A stretch of DNA of 64,000 nt from Deltaproteobacteria bacterium Ga0077550 (GTDB taxonomy: Bacteria; Myxococcota_A; Polyangia; Nannocystales; Nannocystaceae): positions 62,001 through 126,000 of the forward strand of contig LNFB01000242.1 in the NCBI GenBank assembly GCA_001464385.1. The letters are read 5' to 3'. Shown in pieces: positions 49,529-57,707 of the stretch. Numbering within the stretch: the first letter of the stretch is position 1; the number at the start of each line of letters is the position of its first letter. The notes under the pieces are model-generated. The model was not told the origin of the DNA. It did not search any database and was given only the letters and a program-made list of their open reading frames with translations. The position numbers and the translations under genes were made by a program.

Positions 49529-50920
49529 GTGTCCCGCGACATCACTGCGTTGTATGGACGTGCGCCGGGATGGGCGCAGAACCTGTTGTGCTCGGTCGAG
49601 GGCCTACGCCTACGTAGACTCCGTTTCTCGGGCGAATTCGACGATCGCCTGGCGGCGTCACGGATCCGCGAGCAATGGACCATGGCGCAGATCCAGGCCC
49701 ACCGCCTGGTGCGCCTGCGCGCGCTGCTCGTCCACGCCGAGCGGCACGTGCCGCACTGGCGCGACGTGTTCCGCACGCACGACTTCGTGCCCGCGCGGAT
49801 GAGCCACGCCGACGAGCTGCAGCGGCTGCCGACGAGCGACAAGGACACCGTCGTGCGCGAGGGCGATCGCATGCATGCGGACGGCGTGCCCCACGGCGAG
49901 GACCCGAGCCCCGTCGCGATGCAGACCAGCGGCACCACCGGCGCCGGCATGCGGCTGCTGATGTCGAAGGGCGCGCACCGAGAGCAGTGGGCGGTGTGCT
50001 GGCGCTACCGCCTGTGGCACGGCCTCGCGCCCGGCACCTGGTGCGCGCAGCTCGGCGGCCGCCTCATCGTGCCGATCGAGACCCGCCTGCCGCCGTACTG
50101 GCGCGTGAACTGGCCGGGGCGGCAGCTCCTGCTGTCGAGCTACCACCTCGGGCCGGCGACGGCCGAGCACTACCTCGAGATCCTCGCGCGTCGGCGCGTC
50201 CCGTGGATCCACGGCTACCCGTCGATGGTCACCGCGCTGGCCGACTTCGCCGCTTCGGCCGGCGTGCGCCTCCCTGCGCTCCGCTGGGTGACGCTGGCGT
50301 CCGAGTCGACCAGCGTCGAGCAGCGCGCGCGCATCCTCGCGGGGCTCGGCGTGGTGCCGCGCGAGCACTACGCCCAGACCGAGTCGGTCGCGAACTTCAG
50401 CGAGTGCCCGCACGGTCGCCTCCACGTCGACGAGGACCACGCGCTGGTCGAGTTCGTGCCGCACGGCACCGGGCCGGGGGGACGGACCACGCACCGCGTC
50501 GTCGGCACCTCGCTCGACAACTGGCATCAACCGTTCGTCCGCTACGACACCGGCGATCTGGTGGTGCTCGACGACGCGCCGTGCCCGTGCGGTCGCGAAG
50601 GCCGGATCGTCGCCGAGATCGACGGCCGCCGCGAGGACGTGCTCGTGCTCGCCGACGGGACGCTCGTCGGCCGCGCCGACCACATCTTCAAGGGCCTCGA
50701 GTTCATCCGCGAGGCCCAGATCCGCCAGGGGGCGGCGGGCGCGGTCTCGATGCACGTGGTGCCGCGCGGCGCGTGGACCTCCGAGCACGCGGCGCTGCTG
50801 CGCGCGGCCGCGGAGGCGCGGCTCGGGTCCGACACGGCGATCGAGATCCGCGTGGTCGAGCGGATCGAACGCACGTCCTCGGGCAAGCTGCGGCTGGTCG
50901 TCCGCGAAGGGGGCAGCTGA
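49529..50920 (+). CDS. CapK/PaaK-like adenylate-forming enzyme
   Basis: 463 aa, member of the phenylacetate-CoA-ligase-like branch of the ANL superfamily found in capsule loci. Motifs: the AMP-binding P-loop SGTTGAGMRLLM, EHYAQTESVANFSECPHGR as the adenine pocket, YDTGDLVVLDDAPCPCGREG (with a CxCGR segment) and the C-terminal SSGKLRLV lysine motif. It probably activates a carboxylic acid for attachment to a glycan or lipid. The start is GTG 49529 with TACGCT 10 nt upstream. Its stop overlaps the AsnB start (TGATG), so translation is coupled. Confidence 0.88.
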   Translation: MSRDITALYGRAPGWAQNLLCSVEGLRLRRLRFSGEFDDRLAASRIREQWTMAQIQAHRLVRLRALLVHAERHVPHWRDVFRTHDFVPARMSHADELQRLPTSDKDTVVREGDRMHADGVPHGEDPSPVAMQTSGTTGAGMRLLMSKGAHREQWAVCWRYRLWHGLAPGTWCAQLGGRLIVPIETRLPPYWRVNWPGRQLLLSSYHLGPATAEHYLEILARRRVPWIHGYPSMVTALADFAASAGVRLPALRWVTLASESTSVEQRARILAGLGVVPREHYAQTESVANFSECPHGRLHVDEDHALVEFVPHGTGPGGRTTHRVVGTSLDNWHQPFVRYDTGDLVVLDDAPCPCGREGRIVAEIDGRREDVLVLADGTLVGRADHIFKGLEFIREAQIRQGAAGAVSMHVVPRGAWTSEHAALLRAAAEARLGSDTAIEIRVVERIERTSSGKLRLVVREGGS

Positions 50921-52788
50921 TGTGCGGCATCGCCGGATTGGTGGGTGAGGTCGATCTCGACGTGCTGGCGCGCATGACCGACGCGCTGGCGCACCGCGGC
51001 CCCGACGGCCGGGGCGTCGAGTCGGGCGATGGCTGGGGCTTCGGCCACCGCCGCCTCGCGGTCATCGATCTGCAGCTCGGCGCCCAGCCGATGCACAGCG
51101 CCGACGGCACCCTCACCGTGACGTTCAACGGCGAGATCTACAACTACCTCGAGCTGCGCGCCCAGCTCGGCAAGCGTGGCCACCGCTTCCGCACGCCGGG
51201 TGACACCGAGGTGCTCCTGGCCGCGTACCGCGAGTGGGGCGACGACATGATGTCGCACCTGAACGGGATGTTCGCGTTCGGGCTGTGGGATCATCGCGAG
51301 CGACGCCTGCTGCTCGCCCGCGATCACGTCGGGGTCAAGCCGCTGTACTGGTCGCAAAACGGCGGCTCGCTCGCGTTCGGCTCCGAGCCCAAGGCGGTGC
51401 TGGCGTGCCCGTGGGTATCGCGCGAGCTCGACGCGGGCGCGCTCGATGCCTACCTCGACCTCTACTACGTGCCGCAGCCCCGCTCGATCTTCCGCGACGT
51501 GCAGCAGCTCCCGCCCGCCTCGGCGTTGGTGTGGAAGGACGGCGAGATCCGATCGTGGCGGTGGTGGGACGCGCAGCCCAACACCGAGGAGCGCCACGAC
51601 CTCGAGACCTGGGCGGAGATCGTCGAGCCGGTGCTGCGCGACGCGATCGTCCTGCAGACCCGCAGCGACGTGCCCCTGGGCGCGTTCCTCTCGGGCGGGC
51701 TCGACTCGTCGACGATCGTGGCGGTGCTCGCCGAGCAGGGCGGCGCGCCGGTCGAGACCTTCTGCGTCGGGTACGGCGCCGAGGGCAAGAGCTACGACGA
51801 GCGATCGATGGCGAACGTGGTCGCGCGCCACTTCGGCACCAACCACCACGAGGTCGTGCTCGACATCGACGTGCTGTCGGGGCTCGAGGCGATGGTCCGG
51901 GGCTTCGACGAGCCGTTCGGATCGCCCACCGCGCTGCTGTCGTCGGCGCTGTCGAAGTTCACGCGGAACAGCGTGACGGTGGCGCTGGCCGGCGACGGCG
52001 GCGACGAGCTGTTCGGCGGGTACCCGCGCTACCGCGGCATGCTGCTGGCCGAGCGCAGCTCGGGGTTACCCGCCGGCGTGTACGCGCTGGGCGATCGGCT
52101 GACCCAGGGCCGCGAGGCCGCGGTCGCGCGGAGCTATCGCCGGTGGGCGCGGCAGTTCCTCGCGGCGGCGCGCCTTCCCGCCGCCGACAGGTACGCGCGC
52201 TGGGTCGGGTACACACCCGCGGCCGAGCGCGACGCCCTGTACACCGCCGAGTTCGCCGGTCGCGTGGCGGCGGCCGGTCGGGTGGACCCCGTCGCCGAGG
52301 CCTTCGCGAGGCCGCTGCGCGGCGACGCGGTCGAGCGCGCCGCCTATGCCGACCTCCACGGCTTCCTGCCCGAGAACGTCCTGCGCGGCTCCGATCGCAT
52401 GAGCATGGCGTGGGCCCTCGAGCTGCGCGTGCCGCTGTGCGACCCGCGGCTCGTCGAGCTCACCATGCAGATCCCCTCGCGCCACAAGGTCGGCGTGCTC
52501 GCGAGCAAGCGGGTGCTGCGGAGGATCGCCAAGACCTTGCTGCCGGCGCCCATCGTCGGCCGCGGCAAGCTCGGCTTCAACGCCCCGCTCGGCGTGTGGA
52601 TGCGGCGGGACCTCGATCGCCTGGTCTCGGAGTGGCTCGCGCCCGACGTGGTGCGACGCCGCGGGTGGTTCGAGCCGGCGGTGATCGAGCGGTTCGTGGC
52701 CGAGCACCGCGGCGGCGTGCGGGATCACGGGCTCCGCCTGTGGTCGTGGATCGTGCTCGAGCAGTGGGCGCGGCTGTGGGTGGGCTGA
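50920..52788 (+). CDS. asnB: Glutamine-dependent asparagine synthetase-type amidotransferase
   Basis: 622 aa. N-terminal class II glutaminase with the catalytic Cys2 (MCGIAGLVG), NGEIYNYLELR and the ammonia-tunnel region, followed by the synthetase domain with the PP-loop SGGLDSSTIVA, LAGDGGDELFGGYPRYRG and LPENVLRGSDRMSMAWALELRVPLCD. It could make asparagine, but the immediate coupling to a CapK-like enzyme and a polysaccharide operon suggests amidation of a sugar carboxylate, as with WbpS-type proteins. asnB is used for the family only. Start: ATG 50920 within TGATG. Confidence 0.93.
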   Translation: MCGIAGLVGEVDLDVLARMTDALAHRGPDGRGVESGDGWGFGHRRLAVIDLQLGAQPMHSADGTLTVTFNGEIYNYLELRAQLGKRGHRFRTPGDTEVLLAAYREWGDDMMSHLNGMFAFGLWDHRERRLLLARDHVGVKPLYWSQNGGSLAFGSEPKAVLACPWVSRELDAGALDAYLDLYYVPQPRSIFRDVQQLPPASALVWKDGEIRSWRWWDAQPNTEERHDLETWAEIVEPVLRDAIVLQTRSDVPLGAFLSGGLDSSTIVAVLAEQGGAPVETFCVGYGAEGKSYDERSMANVVARHFGTNHHEVVLDIDVLSGLEAMVRGFDEPFGSPTALLSSALSKFTRNSVTVALAGDGGDELFGGYPRYRGMLLAERSSGLPAGVYALGDRLTQGREAAVARSYRRWARQFLAAARLPAADRYARWVGYTPAAERDALYTAEFAGRVAAAGRVDPVAEAFARPLRGDAVERAAYADLHGFLPENVLRGSDRMSMAWALELRVPLCDPRLVELTMQIPSRHKVGVLASKRVLRRIAKTLLPAPIVGRGKLGFNAPLGVWMRRDLDRLVSEWLAPDVVRRRGWFEPAVIERFVAEHRGGVRDHGLRLWSWIVLEQWARLWVG

Positions 52789-52908
52789 GTTGCGGATGAA
52801 CGCGAAGCGTTCACCCGCGACGATGCTCGATAGGGCGTCCCACGCGCGCGCCCCGGCCGCACCGATTCCGCTACAGGTGCCGTCGCGCGTGCCGAAACAG
52901 CCCCCTGC

Positions 52909-53403
52909 ATGGCTCGCCGTTCCAACCTGGCCCCCCTCGCTCTCCTCGCGGTCCTCTTCGGTTGTGCCCACGTCGCCGAGTCGACCCCCGTCGCGGCCGT
53001 CGAGGCGTGCGGCCCGGGCGATGCGGTGCTCGGTGTCGACGCGTCGTGCCCCGCCGACTGCGACCGCTGCGAGGCCGGGGTCTGCCAGATCACGTGTGGC
53101 CCGGGGGCGGCGTGCGAGCGCGAGACGGTCGAGTGCGCGCCGGGGATGGACTGCGAGGTGTCGTGCGTCGGCGATGCGGCGTGTCAGTCGGCGACCATCG
53201 TCGGGCCCGCAGGGTTCGGGCTCGAGCTCGAGTGCCACGGCAGCGCGTCGTGCGGCGGCGTCACGGTCGACGGCGGCCTGGACGTCGAGCTCACCTGCGA
53301 CGGCGCGAAGGCCTGCGGCAGCGCGACCCTGCGCTGCGGCAGCGGCGACTGCGACTGGGCCTGCGCGACCGCGGGCTCCTGCGACGGGATCGCCGTGCAG
53401 TAG
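52909..53403 (+). CDS. Cys-rich lipoprotein
   Basis: 164 aa. Signal with lipobox (LAPLALLAVLFGC, Cys19), then an array of short cysteine-rich units: EACGPGDAV, SCPADCDRCEAGVCQITCG, ACERETVECAPGMDCEVSCVGDAACQ, ECHGSASCGG, TCDGAKACGSATLRCGSGDCDWACATAGSCDG. The regular VELTCDGA/LELECHGS strands suggest a right-handed beta-helix stitched by disulfides, of the kind common on myxobacterial surfaces. It lies 120 bp after AsnB; no function known. Convergent with the phytochrome gene (9 nt between). Confidence 0.83.
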   Translation: MARRSNLAPLALLAVLFGCAHVAESTPVAAVEACGPGDAVLGVDASCPADCDRCEAGVCQITCGPGAACERETVECAPGMDCEVSCVGDAACQSATIVGPAGFGLELECHGSASCGGVTVDGGLDVELTCDGAKACGSATLRCGSGDCDWACATAGSCDGIAVQ

Positions 53404-53412
53404 CCCTGGTGG

Positions 53413-55593
53413 TCAGGGCCGCTGGACGCCGGCCGAGTGGAGCAGCAGCAGCTGCAGCAGCTGGGCCGATCGTTCCACCGAGTTGTTCACGCTGTCGACG
53501 AGCTCGGGCATGCGCGCGACCTCGACGCCATCGGTGATCTCGAGCGCCGCGAGCTGGGCGTTCTCGACGACCGAGGCGAGGAGGTTCTGGTAGAGCAGAT
53601 CGGCCCTCGACTCGATGCGCTGCTGCGAGAAGCGGTTGCTCTCGACGATGCGCTCCTGGAAGCGGCGGCGCGCCGCGTCGGCGGCCTTGCGCGCGCTGAG
53701 ATCGGCGATCACGACCACGAACCCGAGCACGCGTCGCGGGGCCGAGAACACCGGGTCGGCGCGCACCAGCACCGGCCGCGTGCCGCCGCCGTCGGCGAGG
53801 AGCTCCGCCTCGCCGCGCCACGTTTGGCCGCGCTGCACGAGCTCGTGGAGGCGCCGCAGCACCTTCATGGGGCTGGCGAACAGGCGCGGGAGATCCTCGA
53901 GCCGCTCGAGCTTCGAGTGCTTCTGCGGGAGCAGGGCCTCGAATGCGTCGCTGGCCATGAGCAGCCGCGCCTCGGCGTCGGCGACGATGACCGCCTGCTC
54001 CGAGCGCTGCACCTGTCGCCGGACCAGATCGAGCTGGTGCTGGGCGATCAGCATGCGGACCGATCGGAATTGGACCACCACGTCGGTGACCGTGTCGCCG
54101 ATGAGCCGCGCGGTGGTCAGCGACGCGGCCGTCCATGGCTCGGACGTGCCCTCGACCACCTGGTGCCACTGCGCGAACGAGCGCCGCGGTGACAGGTCCG
54201 AGGGGTGGTTCCCGATGATCACCGGCTTGAACGGGTTGCCGCCCCACGTCACCGTGCGCACCTGCTCGGGTCGGAACCACACCAGGTAGTCGCCGGGTTG
54301 GTTCGACACCGGCGTGGCGACGAGCCCGCTGGCGACCCCGACCAGCGGCGCGAAGGCGGGCTCCTCGAGGGCCAGCGCGGCGGTGGAGAACATCACCTGG
54401 CCGGCGCCGTGGAGGTCCTTGCGGTCGAGCCAGCGGCCGATCTCCCGCAGGTGCTCGGTGCTCGGCACCTCGCCCGTCGTCATCACCTGGTCCTCGAGCA
54501 GCAGCGCCGCCCCGGTGGCGCCCACGGGCGCGAGGATGGTCTGGGTGTTGTCGAACAAGGCGCTGCGCCAGTCGCCGTCGCGCGAGATGGCCTCGATCAT
54601 GCGGTGCTCGAGCCGGCGCACGGCGAGCTCGGCCTGCGACTGCGCGAAGCTCTCGAGCGCGGCGATGCGCGTGCCGATGACCTCGGCCAGCAGCTCGCAC
54701 ATCGCCCGCAGCTCGTAGCCGATGAACCGCGGCTCGTAGTGGTGGCACGCGACCAGGCCCCACAGCCGCCCGCCGACCAGCAGCGACACCACGAGCGTCG
54801 CGCACACGCCCATGTTCTTCAGGTACTGGATGTGGATCGGGGACATGCTGCGGGTGAAGCACAGCGACATGTCCAGATCGGCGCCCGACAGCGGAGAGTG
54901 GCGCGGCACGATCGGCACCGGCTCGTACTCGACGTCGACGAGCACGCGCACGCGGTTGCGCTCGTACAGGCGCCGGGCGATCTGTGGGATGTCGGACGCC
55001 GGGTAGCGGTTGCCCAGCAGGGGATCGAGCTTGGGCTCCTTCTGCTCCGACAGGACCTCGCCGTGGCCGTCGTCGTCGAAGCGATAGACCATCACGCGGT
55101 CGTAGCCGACCATCCCGCGGAAGATGCGGGCGGTCTCGTCGCACAGGGCGCGGATCGACGCCGATACGACGATGCGCTGCAGGGCGCGCTCGGCCTCGTC
55201 GACGAGGTCGAGCGGCGCGCTCGCGCGCTCGAGCTCGAGCACGAGGCCCCCCGTCGCAGGGCGGTGCAGCAGCCCGTCGAACTCCGCGCCCGGATCGCCG
55301 ACGCGACAGCGCACGGCGACGGGCAGGACGTCGAGGGGCTTGTCGAGGTGCACGCGGAGGCGCGCGTCGAGCTCCGCACACACCGCGCGCAGGGGAACGC
55401 CCTGCGGCGCGCGATCCAACCCGAGGAACGCGGCCGCGTTGGCGCTCGCCTGCACGATCTCGAGTTCGGGCTCGCGCAGCACGAGGAGGGCGCCGTGGGG
55501 CTGGATGGAGCCCGCGAGGTGGATTTGCTCGCGCTCGCAGTTGGACAGGTCGGCTTGGCCGAACGCCGGCGAGTCGTGCGGCACGTCAGTCAT
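53413..55593 (-). CDS. bphP: Bacteriophytochrome (PAS-GAF-PHY-PAS) without histidine kinase
   Basis: 726 aa. The N-terminal biliverdin-binding Cys19 (DLSNCEREQIHLAGSIQPHGALLV) is in the position used by bacteriophytochromes. PAS (about 20-115), GAF (135-305; PASDIPQIARRLY, HIQYLKNMGVCATLVVSL, GLVACHHYEPRFI) and PHY (325-500; the tongue PRRSF) are intact. The C-terminus has a PAS (about 515-625) and a helical region, but no H-box or ATPase, so output is not by autophosphorylation. That resembles Bradyrhizobium and Rhodopseudomonas BphP1, which acts by binding PpsR. Its ATG at 55593 overlaps the PpsR stop codon by 8 nt. A red/near-infrared light sensor. Confidence 0.92.
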   Translation of the reverse strand: MTDVPHDSPAFGQADLSNCEREQIHLAGSIQPHGALLVLREPELEIVQASANAAAFLGLDRAPQGVPLRAVCAELDARLRVHLDKPLDVLPVAVRCRVGDPGAEFDGLLHRPATGGLVLELERASAPLDLVDEAERALQRIVVSASIRALCDETARIFRGMVGYDRVMVYRFDDDGHGEVLSEQKEPKLDPLLGNRYPASDIPQIARRLYERNRVRVLVDVEYEPVPIVPRHSPLSGADLDMSLCFTRSMSPIHIQYLKNMGVCATLVVSLLVGGRLWGLVACHHYEPRFIGYELRAMCELLAEVIGTRIAALESFAQSQAELAVRRLEHRMIEAISRDGDWRSALFDNTQTILAPVGATGAALLLEDQVMTTGEVPSTEHLREIGRWLDRKDLHGAGQVMFSTAALALEEPAFAPLVGVASGLVATPVSNQPGDYLVWFRPEQVRTVTWGGNPFKPVIIGNHPSDLSPRRSFAQWHQVVEGTSEPWTAASLTTARLIGDTVTDVVVQFRSVRMLIAQHQLDLVRRQVQRSEQAVIVADAEARLLMASDAFEALLPQKHSKLERLEDLPRLFASPMKVLRRLHELVQRGQTWRGEAELLADGGGTRPVLVRADPVFSAPRRVLGFVVVIADLSARKAADAARRRFQERIVESNRFSQQRIESRADLLYQNLLASVVENAQLAALEITDGVEVARMPELVDSVNNSVERSAQLLQLLLLHSAGVQRP

Positions 55594-56923
55594 CCTGCGG
55601 GGAGCGATCGGGGTCGTCTCCGCGCTCGGGGCCTCCGCCACCGAGGTCCGCGGCCTGGCGGTCCAGCGTGGTCCGGAGCTCCTCGCGGCGCCGCGCGACG
55701 AGGTTGTCCGCGGCGGTGCGATTGCCCCGGGTGATCTCGCGGGCGGCCTCGATCGAGCTGCGCTCCACCGCCGCGACGGTCTCCTGGACGATGTCGCGGA
55801 GCAAGGCCTTGCCCAGGCGCTTCGCGTCGGCGGCCGCGGACGGCTGCCGACGCACGAGCACGCCGATGAACGGGGGCTGCTCGCCCGAGCTGCCGGTCGC
55901 CGACAGCTCGATCTCGACGACCGCGCCGCGCTCGTCGGTCAGCGTGGTGGTGAAGCCGGCCAACGGACCCGAGCGGCGCACGCGATCGAGGACGACGTCC
56001 GCGTCGGTCCCGGCGCGTGACAACCAACGGCCGAGCCGCTGGCCGAGGACGGCGTCCGCGTACGGTTGCCCGACCAGGGTGAGGAAGGCCTTGTTCGCCA
56101 GGCGGACGAGCCCCTCGCGGTCGACGATCACGAAGCCCTCGGGCAGGCGCTCGATGACGTCCTCGAGGCGCATCGTCGCCGGCGGCTCGGCGCCACGCTC
56201 GAGACGCGTCGCGCTGGGCGACAGCTGCAGGACGAACACCGGCGCCGGCTCGACCTCGAGCAGCGACGCGCGGACCAACCAGCCCCGGCGCTCGGGCCCG
56301 AGGTGCAGGACGATGCCGGGCGCCTTGCCCTGCGTGCGCACCCTCGCGAGCATCCCGAGGAACGCTTCGCGCTGGGTCTCGAGGACGTCCATCACGAGCT
56401 GCCGCTCGCGGGTGACGCCCAGCGCCTCGATCGCGGCGGGGTTGGCCTCGAGGATGGTCGCCTCCTCGACGTCGACCAGCAGCACCGGCTGCGTCGCGGT
56501 CTCGAAGAGCAGGCGATACCGCGTCTCGACCTCGCGGAGCTTCCAGGTGTCGCGCTCCATCGAGGCTTGATCGGCGATGACGCGGGCCCGCAGATCGGCG
56601 ACCGCCTCGAGGCTGCGGCCGATCGCGATGAGCCCCGCGTCTTCGCCCAGCCGCACCGTCGTGTACTCGACGGCGAGCTCGAGGCCGCTGGGGAACACCT
56701 GACGCACCTGGTGGAACGACGACACGCCGCTGGTGCGGGCGTCCTCGAGCATGCGGTGGACCTCGGCGTTGCCCCCCTCGCCGACCGTGTCGGCCCAGGC
56801 GCGACCGACCCAATCCTCGATCTCCTCGTCGGCAATGGCGCTCGAGAGGGCGGCGTGACGGATGACCCCGGCGAGGTCGAGCCTCAGGGTGACGTCCGGC
56901 TGCGCGAAGTTGAGGCTGGTCAT
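55586..56923 (-). CDS. PpsR/CrtJ homologue with degenerate helix-turn-helix
   Basis: 445 aa, close to the usual length (about 464). The family pattern is clear: PDVTLRLDLAGVIR, the EDWVGRAWADTV segment, IGRSLEAVADLRARVI, then QASMERDTWKLREVETRYR, LLF and EANPAAIEALG of the PAS1 region, and a second PAS (ERLPEGFVIVDREGLVRLAN). At the C-terminus the Fis-type HTH should read IEAALELTGDNR...LGLSRQSLYVKL; here it is IEAAREITRGNRTAADNLVARRREELRTTL, so the recognition helix is lost. It has no cysteine. PpsR represses photosynthesis genes in purple bacteria and is antagonised by BphP1. Here it probably is a light-sensing partner without DNA binding. Confidence 0.88.
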   Translation of the reverse strand: MTSLNFAQPDVTLRLDLAGVIRHAALSSAIADEEIEDWVGRAWADTVGEGGNAEVHRMLEDARTSGVSSFHQVRQVFPSGLELAVEYTTVRLGEDAGLIAIGRSLEAVADLRARVIADQASMERDTWKLREVETRYRLLFETATQPVLLVDVEEATILEANPAAIEALGVTRERQLVMDVLETQREAFLGMLARVRTQGKAPGIVLHLGPERRGWLVRASLLEVEPAPVFVLQLSPSATRLERGAEPPATMRLEDVIERLPEGFVIVDREGLVRLANKAFLTLVGQPYADAVLGQRLGRWLSRAGTDADVVLDRVRRSGPLAGFTTTLTDERGAVVEIELSATGSSGEQPPFIGVLVRRQPSAAADAKRLGKALLRDIVQETVAAVERSSIEAAREITRGNRTAADNLVARRREELRTTLDRQAADLGGGGPERGDDPDRSPQDD

Positions 56924-57065
56924 CCAGGCGTCTCGGATCTCGCGGGCCGCCGCGGTCCCAGATCCGGAGTGGATCCGTACGCTTCGAGATGTAGAGGTTT
57001 TTTCCCGAACCGGCCATGTTTTTCGATGCTGGCGTGTGTGAGCATCGCCCCTGCGAGGGGCTTCG

Positions 57066-57707
57066 ATGGCGTCGACGCATTCTTTCGCGGACCTCCTGCG
57101 CACGCGCACCGCGGCGCTGCACGACCAGGCCGAGCGCTCCGGCGTGGTCCACGACATCCTCGTCGGGCGGGTGAATCGCGGGTCCTACGCCCTGTTCCTG
57201 CACAATCTGCTGCCGGCCTACCGCGCGCTGGAGGCCGGCCTGCAGCAGCATCACGCCCGCGCTGGGGCCCTGGGCGTGGGCGCGTTGCACCACGCCGGCC
57301 TGCTCCGCGCCGCGGCGATCGAGCGCGACCTCGCCGCGCTGTCGTGCGACGGGCCGCGTGACTTGCCGGTGCTCCCCGAGGGCGAGCGCTACGCGCGGCG
57401 GGTCGAGGCGGCGGCCGCGGGCGACGGCGTCGGCCTGATTGCCCACGCCTACACGCGCTACCTCGGGGACCTGGCGGGTGGCCGGGTCCTCGGCCGCCGC
57501 GTCGGGGCGGCGCTCGGGCTCCCGCCCGCGGCGCTGTCGTTCTACACCTTCCCGGGGATCGACGACGTGCCGGCGTTCGCCCGCGCCTACCGGTCGACGA
57601 TCGACGCGCTCGGTGACCGACTCGGCGCGCCCGAGTCGGTGATCGAGGAGGCCGCGGTCGCGTTCGCCCTCAACATCGCGCTGTCGGAGGCGGTCGCAGC
57701 CGGTTAG
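57066..57707 (+). CDS. bphO: Biliverdin-producing haem oxygenase
   Basis: 213 aa. The proximal haem ligand is His19 (RTRTAALHDQAERS), and the distal helix shows the conserved HAYTRYLGDLAGGRVLGRR with Gly-rich kink near 128-145; YTFPGIDD also fits the haem oxygenase fold. It opens haem to biliverdin, the chromophore of the phytochrome encoded on the opposite strand. A GAGGGG ribosome binding site (57055-57060) precedes ATG 57066. It is divergent from the ppsR-like and bphP genes, with 142 bp between, and its stop overlaps the stop of the antiporter gene on the other strand by 4 nt. Confidence 0.93.
   Translation: MASTHSFADLLRTRTAALHDQAERSGVVHDILVGRVNRGSYALFLHNLLPAYRALEAGLQQHHARAGALGVGALHHAGLLRAAAIERDLAALSCDGPRDLPVLPEGERYARRVEAAAAGDGVGLIAHAYTRYLGDLAGGRVLGRRVGAALGLPPAALSFYTFPGIDDVPAFARAYRSTIDALGDRLGAPESVIEEAAVAFALNIALSEAVAAG

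Noticed and set aside
56924-57065. PpsR-type TGTN12ACA operator in the bphO/ppsR gap
   Set aside because: I looked for the motif and found TGT elements without a matching ACA at the right spacing.
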